NCBI GenBank assembly: GCA_020832055.1
Contig: JAFIFL010000004.1
Coordinates: 1-51,657 of the forward strand
Length of the DNA: 51,657 nucleotides
Direction of reading: 5' to 3'
Source: Gammaproteobacteria bacterium
GTDB lineage: Bacteria > Pseudomonadota > Gammaproteobacteria > Pseudomonadales > Azotimanducaceae
Under the pieces are notes generated by a model. That model was given only the letters and a program-made list of their open reading frames with translations, had not been told where the DNA came from and did no database searches. This document shows positions 26,812 through 36,073 of this stretch, piece after piece. Every line of letters begins with the position of its first letter. Position 1 is the stretch's first letter. Position numbers and translations under genes: made by a program.

Positions 26812-27594
26812 ATGTCCATCATCGCCTGCATGCAGCGCCCCGTTCTGGCAGCACTGCTGCTTGCCGGCGCAGCTTTCGCTGCGCCGCCAGGGGCCATGGC
26901 CGAAACCGGGTCAGAGACCGCTCTGCTGGCTGACTACCCGGACCTGCTGCGTGCCCGCGAGCGGCAGGCCAGACTGCTGCGGCATCTGCCGCCGGGTCAG
27001 ATCAGCTTCGAAGACACGAAGACCCGTTCCACGACCACCATCCATGAGCTGCCGGCAGGATTCCATCATCTGCGCATCGAGCATGAAGACGACGTGCAGC
27101 AAGTGCTGATGGCGCTCGCGCCCTATCTGTCGCTGACCGAACACGACCGCTTCGACATGGTCGTCCCCGGCCCCGAGGGCCCCATGAGCCAGACCTGGCT
27201 GGCGATCTCGACGCCCAATGGCCACCTGATGCTCAATCGGGTGCTCATTCTTGCGGTGGAGCGGGGCACAGGGGAGATCCGTGGCATTCAGGGTGTCATC
27301 GAGCATGGTGCCCGTCTGCCCACCGAGCCGCCGATGCCGGCAGCAGCCGCCATCAGGCGTGCGCTGGACGCCATGGCCCACCTCGCCGATTGGGCCGAGG
27401 AGGGTCACGGTGCCTATCCGGTCTACGTCAGCGGCTCCCCGACCTGCCTGGCATGGCAAGTGATGCTGGTCGCTGCGGAGTCGGAAGCAGCCGAAGGCGA
27501 CAGTCCGGCTGAACTCACGGTGTTCGTGCTCGGTGACGGCGCGGTCAATCGTGACCGCGGGGTGCTGGCCTGCCCGGCCGCACAGGAGTCATGA
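26812..27594 (+). CDS. Exported protein of unknown function
   Basis: A 260-aa protein with a clear Sec signal peptide (about residues 1-30, ending AMA before ETGSE). The mature part is acidic with segments such as HLRIEHEDDVQQVLMALAPY and WLAISTPNGHLMLNRVLILA; a single Cys pair (STC/ACP near 217 and 255) could form a disulfide. I recognise no family. GAGGAG lies 7 bp before the ATG. It follows mltC by 73 bp on the same strand and may be co-expressed with it in the envelope. Confidence 0.72.
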   Translation: MSIIACMQRPVLAALLLAGAAFAAPPGAMAETGSETALLADYPDLLRARERQARLLRHLPPGQISFEDTKTRSTTTIHELPAGFHHLRIEHEDDVQQVLMALAPYLSLTEHDRFDMVVPGPEGPMSQTWLAISTPNGHLMLNRVLILAVERGTGEIRGIQGVIEHGARLPTEPPMPAAAAIRRALDAMAHLADWAEEGHGAYPVYVSGSPTCLAWQVMLVAAESEAAEGDSPAELTVFVLGDGAVNRDRGVLACPAAQES

Positions 27595-27636
27595 CCCGGA
27601 TCATCCTGGCCGCTGTCCGGCCATGCCCGTTGACGC

Positions 27637-28698
27637 TCACGCCTCCTTCACCAGGCTCTCGATCCTGAGCCCGAAGCTGGCGATGCCGGGAAAGGACAGT
27701 TCCTGGCTCGCCAGCAGATGAATGCGCCCGACGCCGAGACTCGACAGCACGGCACTGCCGAGTCCCACCCGGCGCCAGACGCTGCCGCCCGCCTCCGGAC
27801 CATCCGCAACCGGCGGGTCCGGCGGCAGATAGACCAGCACGCCTGCCGCGGACTCGGTGAGCAACTCCAGGGTCCGGTGCACGGGATTGCCAGGGGTGAG
27901 GGCGCTGGCGAACAGGTCCCGTCGCGGCAGGCCCTTGATGACCCGCACCAGGGTGGGTGTCTCGGCGCGGATCACACCCCGCACCAGGGCCAGGATGGGC
28001 CGCTCATCGAAGCGCGCCTGAAACACATGGACCGTGAACGACTGCCCACCCAACTCCACCCGTTCCCGGGCCAACTCACTGACCAGCACGTCATGGCGGG
28101 CTCGATAGCGGATCAGCGCCTCGATGCTGATCACCGGCAGCTTGTGGCGCTCGCCGAAAACGAGCAGGTCGGGCAATCGCTGCATGCGGCCATCATCATG
28201 GACCAGCTCACAGATGGCGCCGGCCGGCTGCAGGCCGGCAAGGCGGGCGAGGTCCACGGCCGCCTCGGTATGGCCTGAGCGCACCAGCACGCCGCCCGGT
28301 TCGTAGCGCAGGGGGATCACGTGGCCAGGGCGGACGAAGTCCTCCGCCACCGCGTGCGGATCGGCCAGGGCATTGAGCGTGCGCGCCCGCTCCGCTGCGG
28401 CGATGCCGGTGGTCATACCGGCCCGTACATCCACCGAAATGGTGTAGGCACAGCGGTGGGCTTCCTGATTCGCCGCCACCATCAGCGGCAGCGCCAGCGC
28501 ATCGAGCCTTTCCGGCTCGCAAGGCGCACAGATCAGGCCGCTGGTATGGCGAACCATGAAGGCAATCGAAGCCGGGGTGGCCTTTTCCGCAGCGATGATG
28601 AGATCACCCTCGTTCTCGCGGTCCTCGTCATCCACCACGATGACGAAGCCACCGGCGGCGATCTGCAGGATCGCTTCTTCCACGCTTGCCAGTCCCAT
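27637..28698 (-). CDS. ribB: 3,4-dihydroxy-2-butanone-4-phosphate synthase with degenerate GTP-cyclohydrolase-II half
   Basis: A 353-aa protein. Residues 1-200 are RibB: VDDEDRENEGDL, FMVRHTSGLICAP, RCAYTISVD, RPGHVIPLRY, HTEAAVDLARLAGL. They make DHBP from ribulose-5-phosphate for riboflavin synthesis. Residues about 205-353 occupy the place of RibA but lack the zinc-binding cysteines (CxC...C pattern) and the RREGRGIGL-type motif. This is a known RibBA variant with an inactive cyclohydrolase half. ATG 28698 is preceded by AGGAGG at an ideal distance. Divergent from a LysR regulator across a palindrome; I see no FMN-riboswitch consensus in the leader. Confidence 0.88.
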   Translation of the reverse strand: MGLASVEEAILQIAAGGFVIVVDDEDRENEGDLIIAAEKATPASIAFMVRHTSGLICAPCEPERLDALALPLMVAANQEAHRCAYTISVDVRAGMTTGIAAAERARTLNALADPHAVAEDFVRPGHVIPLRYEPGGVLVRSGHTEAAVDLARLAGLQPAGAICELVHDDGRMQRLPDLLVFGERHKLPVISIEALIRYRARHDVLVSELARERVELGGQSFTVHVFQARFDERPILALVRGVIRAETPTLVRVIKGLPRRDLFASALTPGNPVHRTLELLTESAAGVLVYLPPDPPVADGPEAGGSVWRRVGLGSAVLSSLGVGRIHLLASQELSFPGIASFGLRIESLVKEA

Positions 28699-28774
28699 GG
28701 GCACCTCCTCTCATGCGATACCGATGAGCATAGGCACCAAGCCATTGTTCCGATACATACAAACAGGCACATTA

Positions 28775-28794
28775 ATTGTTCGAAAACGAACAAT
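28775..28794. promoter_or_regulatory. Palindromic operator candidate between ribB and the LysR gene
   Basis: A perfect 8-bp inverted repeat ATTGTTCG / CGAACAAT separated by AAAA. It contains a T-N11-A arrangement, the usual LysR-family core. A further half-site ATTGTTC is at 28744-28750, closer to ribB. The palindrome is 43 bp upstream of the LysR start codon and 76 bp upstream of ribB, well placed to control both. Confidence 0.55.
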
Positions 28795-28837
28795 CGGGTT
28801 CAACACCAGCCGCACACGGGCAGGCGGGAGCGGGTTC

Positions 28838-29680
28838 ATGCTGCAGTGGGATCAGGTGCGCTACTTCGTCGCGGTGGCCCGTGCCGGCTCAGTCAGTCGT
28901 GCCGCGACCCGACTCGGCGTCAGCCACGCCACCGTCCTGCGTCAGGTCGCCCGGCTCGAGCAGACCCTGGCTACCCCCCTGTTCGAACATCGCCAGACCG
29001 GCTATCGCATCACCCGGGAAGGGCAGGAACTGCTGCGGCTGGCCGAGGAGATGGCGGCCAACGCCGACGCCCTGGCGCGACGGGCTGCCGGCAGGGACAC
29101 CGCGCTGCGCGGCGAGCTGCGCCTGAGGCTGCCGGATGCCAGCATCTGTGACCTGCTGCCGCTGCTGAAGGGCTTCCAGGACGCCCACCCCGGCATCTTT
29201 CTTCAGTTCACCGATCCCGTGTCCACAGCAGCCGACATCGACTTGAGGATCACGGATGCGCCACCGGAAGCCCTGGTGGGCCGGCAGCTCGCCCGGCTGA
29301 GCTTCATCTTCCAGGGCACGGCCAGCGCAGGAGACACCCCGCGACAGCGCTGGATTCTCTGGCGCGACCCCGTGGAACCGGACGCCACCCTCGCATGGCA
29401 GACCAGGACACTCGCCGCGCTCACCCGGGAACCCCACATTGCCCTCGAGGTGGCGAGCCATGCCGACGCCGTTGCTGCCGCTCGTGCCGGCTTCGGCATG
29501 GCCCTGCTGGCGGCTGGGAGGAGTCCGGATCTCAGCCCGCTGCCGGACGCGCCAGCGATCCTGCCTCGCAGCCTGTGGCTGTTGACCCACCCGGACCTGC
29601 GCCGCTCCGGTCGCGTCCGCGCCTTCATGACCTACGCCACCGCACACTTCCTGCCCGCGGCAGTTGCGAACCCCGGGTAG
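28838..29680 (+). CDS. LysR-family transcriptional regulator
   Basis: A 280-aa protein. The winged helix-turn-helix spans residues 1-60 (MLQWDQVRYFVAVARAGSVS, AATRLGVSHATVLRQVARLE), followed by a linker helix and a substrate-binding domain that is short and somewhat diverged (VASHADAVAAARAGFGMALL). LysR members usually autoregulate and control the divergent neighbour, here the ribB-like gene; the ligand is unknown. The ATG at 28838 has GGGAG eight bases upstream. Cytoplasmic DNA-binding tetramer by family. Confidence 0.9.
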   Translation: MLQWDQVRYFVAVARAGSVSRAATRLGVSHATVLRQVARLEQTLATPLFEHRQTGYRITREGQELLRLAEEMAANADALARRAAGRDTALRGELRLRLPDASICDLLPLLKGFQDAHPGIFLQFTDPVSTAADIDLRITDAPPEALVGRQLARLSFIFQGTASAGDTPRQRWILWRDPVEPDATLAWQTRTLAALTREPHIALEVASHADAVAAARAGFGMALLAAGRSPDLSPLPDAPAILPRSLWLLTHPDLRRSGRVRAFMTYATAHFLPAAVANPG

Positions 29681-29695
29681 CCGAGCCGTCCCGGA

Positions 29696-31204
29696 TCAGG
29701 CGATGCCGAGGCGCCGGAACTGCTCTGCAGGCGCTTCGATTTCGGTGAGGGCAGTGTGCAGCAGGTCCAGCATGGCACGCTCGTCCGCACCGCCGAGACG
29801 GTTTTCCTGCTCCCCGGGATCGATATCGAGATCAAAGAGGCAGTGGGCATCCGCAGGCTGCTGGTGACACCAGTAGGGCAGCCGGTCGCCGGGCGCGAAC
29901 GGCTGGCGCAGCACCGGGATGTCGGAGCCCGGCATGAAATCGATCACCGCGCGCCGATCCGGCTTCGGCAGCTTCAATCGCGGCATGCCGTGCACCGGCA
30001 TGGTGGACCAGCGGTTCGACCACAGGGACAGCGGCAGGTTGTCGGCATTCACCGGCGCCCGGGCATACTTGCGGCGGCCGTCGAGGACGTGCACCCAGCG
30101 TCCATAGACTCCGGCTAAGGCCCATTCGCGAATCGCCGTGGCGCGACCATCCAGCAACGGCAGCAGCGAGCGGCCATGGGTCCGGCACCGGGGCGTCAGC
30201 CCGAACAGGTCGTAGAGGGTCGCGTTCAGGTCCACGTTGGTCGTCAGGGCTTCGCGAACGCCGGGCTGCACGCCGGGCAGATGGACAAACAGCGGCGTGT
30301 GCCCCAGCGGTTCGTAGAGCGGCACGCCGGGCTTGCCGAAGATGTCCCGCTCGCCCAGATAGTGACCGTGATCAGTGCAGACGATGATGGCGGTATCCCG
30401 CCACAGGTCCATGGCATCCACGGTATCCAGCAGCCGCCCGAACCAGTGGTCGATCATGGACAGTTTGGAGCCGTAGTTCGCCCGTACGTGCCACGCCTCG
30501 GCCTCGGTGAGGATGCCGGATGCCACCGTGTCCGTGCTGTAGGGCGGCCAGATCTTCAGCGGCCCCTGCCATTCCGGGTCGTAGCGGTTGGCCCAGGGGG
30601 CGGGCGTGTCGAAGGGTTCGTGGGGATCGAACTCGTCCACGAACAGCAGGAACGGTTCCTCACGGTTCGCTTCCCGCTCCAGCCACAGGCGGGCGGCATG
30701 CATGGTCCGCGGACCGGGAAAGTCCAGTTCCTCCCGGAACCATGTCCGCGAATCGTTGTAGTGCTGGCCGTGGCCTGAGTCCGCCGGCAGCGCGGGCGTA
30801 CCCAGCCAGCTCGGATCCGGCCGCGTGCGCCAGGGATCGTTTTCGTGGCCGCGGACGTAATCCCAGCCCCGGAATTCCGTGTGGTAGTTCTCGCCGCCGG
30901 TCTCGAAGAGGTGCGGGTGGTCGCTGACCAGCATGGTGGTGATGCCCTGCTCCCGCAGCGGCTGCGTGATGGGCTCCTCCCAGAGTTCGATGGAACCCCA
31001 GGGCTTCCAGAGGAAATCCATCGCCCCCACCAGAATGTCGTGGCGCGCCGGCATGCAGGGCAGTGAACCTGCGTAGTGGTTGTCGAACCGCACCGAGCGC
31101 GCGGCAAACCGGTCCAGGTTGGGCGTGGCAAACTCCTGCCCACCATAGGCGCCGAGCATGTGCCGGTTGAGACTGTCGAGAAGAACGACGATGACGTTGG
31201 TCAC
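29696..31204 (-). CDS. Cys-type sulfatase
   Basis: A 502-aa alkaline-phosphatase-superfamily sulfatase. VIVVLLDSLNRHMLGAYG carries the first metal Asp; the active-site motif LPCMPAR has Cys50 (converted to formylglycine), Pro52 and Arg54, matching C-x-P-x-R. A later FSTDHGH-like block (IIVCTDHGHYLGERDIFGK) supplies metal Asp-His and the catalytic Lys region. No signal peptide, so cytoplasmic, unlike many sulfatases. Start is GTG with GGGAG upstream. The maturation enzyme (FGE or anSME) is not in the window. It may act on aryl, alkyl or sterol sulfates; the substrate is unknown. Confidence 0.9.
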   Translation of the reverse strand: MTNVIVVLLDSLNRHMLGAYGGQEFATPNLDRFAARSVRFDNHYAGSLPCMPARHDILVGAMDFLWKPWGSIELWEEPITQPLREQGITTMLVSDHPHLFETGGENYHTEFRGWDYVRGHENDPWRTRPDPSWLGTPALPADSGHGQHYNDSRTWFREELDFPGPRTMHAARLWLEREANREEPFLLFVDEFDPHEPFDTPAPWANRYDPEWQGPLKIWPPYSTDTVASGILTEAEAWHVRANYGSKLSMIDHWFGRLLDTVDAMDLWRDTAIIVCTDHGHYLGERDIFGKPGVPLYEPLGHTPLFVHLPGVQPGVREALTTNVDLNATLYDLFGLTPRCRTHGRSLLPLLDGRATAIREWALAGVYGRWVHVLDGRRKYARAPVNADNLPLSLWSNRWSTMPVHGMPRLKLPKPDRRAVIDFMPGSDIPVLRQPFAPGDRLPYWCHQQPADAHCLFDLDIDPGEQENRLGGADERAMLDLLHTALTEIEAPAEQFRRLGIA

Positions 31205-31423
31205 GATGGCTCCCGATCATGCTGGAACAAACTCGTGCAGCGTACACGATCCGGGCGCGGGGTCCCCTGTCCCCGGGAATCCTGGCCCGCGACCGATGAT
31301 GGCCGTCCGGCGTTCGCGCCGCATGAGCCAGGCCATCCAACTGCGCCAAGGCCGCTGCTGGAACTGCATTGAAGCCCCTGCACCCTGCTACCATCGGCCC
31401 TCCACACACCAGGGAGCGGGACC

Positions 31424-32662
31424 ATGCAACAGATCGAGATCGAGACCTCCAAGGGCCGGGTGCAGGGCCGGATCGATCCAGCCTTCGAGGGGGTCCTCGA
31501 CGCCTTCGTCACCAACTTCGAACAGCGCGACGAACTCGGCGCCTCGGTGTCACTGCGCGTCGGTGGCAAGGTGCAGGTGGACCTCTGGGGCGGCCGGGTC
31601 AACGAGACCGACGCCACACCATGGACCGAGGACACGCTGTCACTGGTGTTCTCCGTCACCAAGGCCGCCACCGCCATCTGCGCCCATTTGCTGGCGGAGC
31701 GGGGGCAAATCGACATCCATGCACCGGTCACCGACTACTGGCCCGAGTTCGGTCAGGCGGGCAAGGAAGGCGCCACCGTGGCCATGCTCCTGAACCATTC
31801 CGTAGGCCTGCCTGCCTTTCGCGACACCATCAAGCCCGGCGGCTACTACGACTGGGACTACATGATCGGTCGCCTGGAAACCGAGCAGCCGTTCTGGGAG
31901 CCCGGCACCCGCAACGGCTATCACATGATCAGTTTCGGCTGGACCGTTGGCGAGATCGTCCGGCGGGTCTCAGGCAGGTCCCTGGGGACCTTCTTCGCCG
32001 AGGAGATCGCCGGGCCCCTGGGTCTGGATTTCTGGATCGGCCTGCCTGAAGCCCTGGAGCCGAGAGTGTCCCGGCTGATCCCCTGGGTACCCGGCCCCGA
32101 GGGCCCCTTCACGGATTTCACCCAGGCCATCATGGCTGATCCGAAGTCCATCTCGTCGCTGTCGCTGCTCAACTCCGGCGGCTACTCACCGGACACCCGC
32201 GAGGCCCACGCCGCCGAGATCGGCGGCGGGGGCGGCATCAGCAACGCCCGCTCCCTGGCGGCCATGTTCGAACCCCTGGCCCTCGGCGGCAGTGCGGGTG
32301 GCCGGAAGCTGTTCAGCCGCGACACCGTCACCCGCATGGGTCAGGTGTCCATGGCGACGCAGCAGGACGCCACGCTGCTCATCCCGAGCCGTTTCGCCCT
32401 CGGATTCATGAAGTCCATGGACAATCGCCACCGCCCCCATGGCAACATCGAAAGCGTCATCATCGGCGACCGCGCCTTCGGCCATGTCGGCGCCGGCGGC
32501 AGCCTCGGCTTCGCCGACCCCGACTGCCAGCTGTCCTTCGGCTACAGCATGAACCGCATGGGCGCGGGCCTGCTGCTCAACGAGCGCGGCCAGTCCCTGG
32601 TGGACGCCGCCTACGGCGCGCTCGGCTACCGCAGCAACGAAAGCGGGGTGTGGAGCACCTGA
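31424..32662 (+). CDS. Serine beta-lactamase-fold esterase/hydrolase
   Basis: A 412-aa class C beta-lactamase-like (EstB, family VIII esterase) protein. The S-x-x-K motif is SVTK at residues 77-80; a Tyr follows as YHM near 166 where YxN is usual; a C-terminal GHVGAGGSLGFADP block stands at the KTG-like position as in family VIII esterases. No signal peptide, arguing against a periplasmic lactamase. GGGAG precedes the ATG at a good distance. It diverges from the sulfatase across 219 bp. Probable carboxylesterase or lactone hydrolase on small esters. Confidence 0.88.
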   Translation: MQQIEIETSKGRVQGRIDPAFEGVLDAFVTNFEQRDELGASVSLRVGGKVQVDLWGGRVNETDATPWTEDTLSLVFSVTKAATAICAHLLAERGQIDIHAPVTDYWPEFGQAGKEGATVAMLLNHSVGLPAFRDTIKPGGYYDWDYMIGRLETEQPFWEPGTRNGYHMISFGWTVGEIVRRVSGRSLGTFFAEEIAGPLGLDFWIGLPEALEPRVSRLIPWVPGPEGPFTDFTQAIMADPKSISSLSLLNSGGYSPDTREAHAAEIGGGGGISNARSLAAMFEPLALGGSAGGRKLFSRDTVTRMGQVSMATQQDATLLIPSRFALGFMKSMDNRHRPHGNIESVIIGDRAFGHVGAGGSLGFADPDCQLSFGYSMNRMGAGLLLNERGQSLVDAAYGALGYRSNESGVWST

Positions 32663-32728
32663 CCGGCGCCCACGGGTTGCGCCATCGCTGCCTTGCGAGC
32701 GCAACCCGTGAGCTTGCAATCCATGTAC

Positions 32729-34099
32729 TCAGACGCCGGCCATGAGTCCCGACAGGAACAGCGTCGCCAGGCCGAGGTAGATCGTGACTCCCGTGATGTC
32801 GGTAATGGTGGTCAGTACCGGGCCGGTCATCATGGCCGGGTCACCGCCAAGGCGACGGATGAGGAAGGGCATGGTGCCACCCACCACACCAGCCAGCAGC
32901 ACGTTGCAGCCCAGAGCAAAGCCAGCCACCAGCGCCAGGACCATGTTGGCCTCGAACAGGTAGGCCACGAAACAGAAGAGGACACCTAAGGCCGCGCCAT
33001 TGAACAGCCCGATCATCACCTCCTTGTGCACGGCCTTCCACATGTCACCAATGCGGGCTTCGCCAAGCGCCATGCTGCGGATGGCCACCGACAGGGCCTG
33101 AATGCCGACGTTGCCCCCCATGTCGGTGATCATCGGCAGGAAGGCCGCAAGGATCGCGACTGCGACGATGGTCTCCTCGAAGCTGGCGATGACCATGACC
33201 GCGCCGAGATTGAGAAAAACGTTACCTGCCATCCAGGGCAGACGCTTCTTTACCGCTTCCCGCGGCGGCGTGAAGAAGGACTCATCCGGCGAAGCTGCAT
33301 TCAATGACACGAAGTCGTCGGAAAGCTCAGCAGCCAGGATCTCCATGGCGCGATCAATCGTCAGCACACCGCGCAGGATGTCGCTGTCATCCACCACCGG
33401 CATCATCTTCAGATGCCGGGAACGGATCCGCCGCGCCGCGTCTTCGGCGTCATCCCGGGTACGCACTGCCACCACGTCGGTGGTCATGACGCTACTGATG
33501 GGGCGGGTCGGGTTGGCAATGATCAAATCCCGCAGGGAGATGACCCCGGCCAGTTTGCCGCTCTCCTTGACGATGTAGACGTAGGGCACCCGCTGCGGCG
33601 TGTGGGTGGCACCCCGGACCGCTTCCATGACCTCCTCGACGTGCGCGGTTTCCTCCACGGCGAGGAAGTACGGCGACATGACTGCGCCGCAGGACCCCTT
33701 CGGGAAGGCGGCCAGGGTCTCCACCTGCTGACGATAGCCGGCCTCGAGCTGCCCAAGCAGGGCCTCACGCAGGTCGACATTCAGATGCCTGAGCAGGTCC
33801 ACGACCCGCTCAATCTGCATCTCAGCGAGAATGCTGCCGGCCCGATCGACTTCGACTTCGGAGAGGAACTGTGCCGCCAGACTCGGGGCACAGTGCTCGA
33901 CGATCAGCGCGGCGCGTTCGTGTTCCAGCCCCGAAAGAAAAGGCACCAGCGTATCCTTGGGTGCCTCGGCAAGCAGACGCGCCGTCCGCAGCGGAGATAC
34001 GCGATCGATGATGTTCAGCGCCCTGGGAATCTCATGCAGCTTCAGGGCATCGCGCATCTCGCGGGCATCGGCTTCCAGATTGCGGGTATCGAGTAGCAC
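32729..34099 (-). CDS. mgtE: Magnesium transporter MgtE
   Basis: A 456-aa protein. An N-terminal MgtE helical domain (about 10-125, ALLGQLEAGYRQQ), two CBS domains (about 130-250, with the SSVMTTDVVAVRT segment and VVDDSDILRGVLT), a plug helix, then five membrane helices with FLPMITDMGGNVGIQALSV and GLFNGAALG, and a final RRLGGDPAMMTGPVLTTITD block. This is the full MgtE architecture; Mg2+ binding to the cytosolic domains closes the channel. The GTG at 34099 has GGAG eight bases upstream; the open frame further upstream overlaps the Smr gene's leader. Confidence 0.93.
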   Translation of the reverse strand: MLLDTRNLEADAREMRDALKLHEIPRALNIIDRVSPLRTARLLAEAPKDTLVPFLSGLEHERAALIVEHCAPSLAAQFLSEVEVDRAGSILAEMQIERVVDLLRHLNVDLREALLGQLEAGYRQQVETLAAFPKGSCGAVMSPYFLAVEETAHVEEVMEAVRGATHTPQRVPYVYIVKESGKLAGVISLRDLIIANPTRPISSVMTTDVVAVRTRDDAEDAARRIRSRHLKMMPVVDDSDILRGVLTIDRAMEILAAELSDDFVSLNAASPDESFFTPPREAVKKRLPWMAGNVFLNLGAVMVIASFEETIVAVAILAAFLPMITDMGGNVGIQALSVAIRSMALGEARIGDMWKAVHKEVMIGLFNGAALGVLFCFVAYLFEANMVLALVAGFALGCNVLLAGVVGGTMPFLIRRLGGDPAMMTGPVLTTITDITGVTIYLGLATLFLSGLMAGV

Positions 34100-34215
34100 A
34101 ATAGTGTCTCCGTCAGTCGAACAACGAGAGGATTCTAACCAACGGCCCTGTCGCACCGGACTGACAGCCACGCGCCCTGAGCAGCCAGGGGCAGAAGCAA
34201 AGGAGCCAAACAGGC

Positions 34216-34482
34216 ATGGGCGCAAAGCTGACCCTCGACCTGCACCCCATCTTCAACAAGGGCGGGCAGATCGAAGCGGAACTCGAGCGGGTGATGGACG
34301 AGGCCGAACGCCGCAAGATCACCACCGTGGAAATCATCCCGGGCAAGGGCAGCGGCCAGCTCAAGAAGCGAGTGTTGCGCTTCCTCGACCGCAAGGACAT
34401 CAAGGCCCGCTACCATCGGCTCGACAAGGACCGGGACAACCACGGCCGCCTGTTCGTCCACTTCCGCTTCAGGACGCTCTGA
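34216..34482 (+). CDS. Stand-alone Smr-domain protein
   Basis: An 88-aa single-domain protein. The first motif is LTLDLHP (the DLH of the Smr domain); the second is IIPGKGSGQLKKRVLRFL, the G-x-G-x-G-containing loop where HGKG is usual; it ends with HGRLFVHFRF. Smr domains are small nucleases, typically nicking DNA or cleaving RNA; stand-alone forms of this size are found in actinobacteria and proteobacteria. AGGAG lies about 10 bp before the ATG. Divergent from mgtE, convergent with the AGCS transporter. Confidence 0.82.
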   Translation: MGAKLTLDLHPIFNKGGQIEAELERVMDEAERRKITTVEIIPGKGSGQLKKRVLRFLDRKDIKARYHRLDKDRDNHGRLFVHFRFRTL

Positions 34483-34522
34483 CCCGCCCTTCGAGGGTGC
34501 TCCGACAGCCATGCGGGACCCC

Positions 34523-34551
34523 GTGCGAGCGGACCTGTCCGCAGCACGTTT
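34523..34551. terminator. Bidirectional terminator candidate
   Basis: Stem GTGC (GA) GCGGA / CCTG loop / TCCGC (A) GCAC, followed on the plus strand by GTTT. It lies between the converging Smr and AGCS genes. A run of 11 C residues (34555-34565) follows immediately. Confidence 0.45.
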
Positions 34552-34570
34552 CCGCCCCCCCCCCCGGACG

Positions 34571-35971
34571 CTAGAGATTTTCGAGCTCCCGGCGTTGCCA
34601 GGCGGCGCGTTCGGCGTCAGTGCGGTCGAGATAGTCCCGGGCATGGGCCAGCACCTTCGGCGCCAGCAGCAGCGTGGAGATCACGGTGGGTATGGCCATC
34701 AGGCCGTACATGCCTGTGATGAGTCCCACGACGGCGTCGATGGACAGTACCGAGCCCACCACCACCAACAGCACGTAGAACCAGCGGTAGTAGTGCTGAT
34801 GCTCGGCCCCGACCAGAAAGCCCAGGCACTTCGCCCCGTAATACCAGAACGTGAACATGGTGCTGACGCTGAAGAACACCACCAGCACCACCAGCAGCCA
34901 CGGGCCCGCCGCACCGATGGCGCTCTCGAAGGCCTGGGCAGTCATGGTCACACCGCTGTCGGTCCCCGTTTCCCAGACGCCGGTGACCAGAATGACCAGT
35001 GCCGTCGCGGTACAGACGATCAGCGTATCCACCACCGGGCCGATCATGGCCACCAGCCCTTCGCGGACCGGCACCTGAGTCCGTGCCGCACCGTGGGCCA
35101 GGGATTCGTTGCCGATGCCCGCCTCGTTGGAGAACGCGCCCTGCCGGACCCCGATCAGCAGCGCTCCGAGCAGGCCGCCGGCCGCAGCCTGACCGGTGAA
35201 GGCATCCGTGAAGATCAGCGCGAACGCCGCAGGAATCGCACCGGCATTCATGGCAAGAATCCACAGCGAGGCACCGAGATAGAGCAGGACCATGAACGGC
35301 ACGATGCGGGCGGCCGTGTAGCCGACCCGGCTGATGCCACCGAAGATGACCGCGCCGACCACCAGCGCCACCATGATGCCGAAGCCGAGATCGAAGCCGA
35401 AGTGGGCGTCCGCCGAGGCCCAGCCCTGGGGTACCGCGATGACGTCACGAACGATCTGGGTGAGCTGATTGACCTGGAACACCGGCAGGGTGCCGAACAT
35501 GGCCGCCACCGCGAAGAACACCGCCAGCGGATACCAGCGCTTGGGCAGGCCCTCGCGGATCACGTACATGGGTCCACCCTGCAGCACGCCCATGGAATCG
35601 CGACCGCGGTACATGATGGCCAGGGAGCAGGTGAAGAACTTGATCGTGACGCCGAGCAGACCGGTCAGCCACATCCAGAAAATCGCACCCGGGCCACCGA
35701 CGAAGATCGCCACCGCCACGCCGGCAATGTTGCCGAGGCCCAGCGTCCCCGACAGCGCGGCGGACAGGGCCTGGAAGTGGGTGATGTCGCCCGGGTCATG
35801 CTTGCTGTCCCAGCGCCCGGTGAGGAGCTGGAAGGAGTGATTGAAATGACGGTAGGCCAGCCCTCGGGAGTAGAACAGCAGCCAGAAGCCGGCGCCGAGC
35901 AGCAGCCACAGGACCAGATAGCCCCAGACGAAGTTCGAGAACGCATTGAATGCGGTGTCGATCCAGGCCAA
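34571..35971 (-). CDS. Sodium:alanine symporter (AGCS family)
   Basis: A 466-aa membrane protein with about 11 hydrophobic segments. The AGCS signature LGLGNIAGVAVAIFVGGPGA is near residue 80, followed by FWMWLTGLLG, a YVIREGL loop, and GSLFTNEAGIGN-like QGAFSNEAGIGNESLAHGAA. It imports alanine or glycine with Na+ (or H+). Start is TTG 35971 with GGGGGA upstream; the nearby ATG is in another frame. Inner membrane. Downstream of fabV on the same strand by 102 bp, no obvious functional link. Confidence 0.92.
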   Translation of the reverse strand: MAWIDTAFNAFSNFVWGYLVLWLLLGAGFWLLFYSRGLAYRHFNHSFQLLTGRWDSKHDPGDITHFQALSAALSGTLGLGNIAGVAVAIFVGGPGAIFWMWLTGLLGVTIKFFTCSLAIMYRGRDSMGVLQGGPMYVIREGLPKRWYPLAVFFAVAAMFGTLPVFQVNQLTQIVRDVIAVPQGWASADAHFGFDLGFGIMVALVVGAVIFGGISRVGYTAARIVPFMVLLYLGASLWILAMNAGAIPAAFALIFTDAFTGQAAAGGLLGALLIGVRQGAFSNEAGIGNESLAHGAARTQVPVREGLVAMIGPVVDTLIVCTATALVILVTGVWETGTDSGVTMTAQAFESAIGAAGPWLLVVLVVFFSVSTMFTFWYYGAKCLGFLVGAEHQHYYRWFYVLLVVVGSVLSIDAVVGLITGMYGLMAIPTVISTLLLAPKVLAHARDYLDRTDAERAAWQRRELENL

Positions 35972-36073
35972 TGCTCATCCCCCGGCAGCTTCAGGCAGTC
36001 CGTACAGCTTGCCCGAGTGCACGGACGGATGCGATTCCGTGGTCCTTGGGTGCAGGCCCGGGAGCGACTGCGT

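Noticed and set aside
28699-28837. FMN riboswitch in front of ribB
   Set aside because: The intergenic region is only 139 bp, is shared with the LysR promoter, and lacks the conserved RFN boxes.
34555-34565. Run of 11 C residues as a phase-variation tract
   Set aside because: It lies between two converging genes after both stop codons, so slippage would not alter a reading frame; may also be a sequencing-prone homopolymer.
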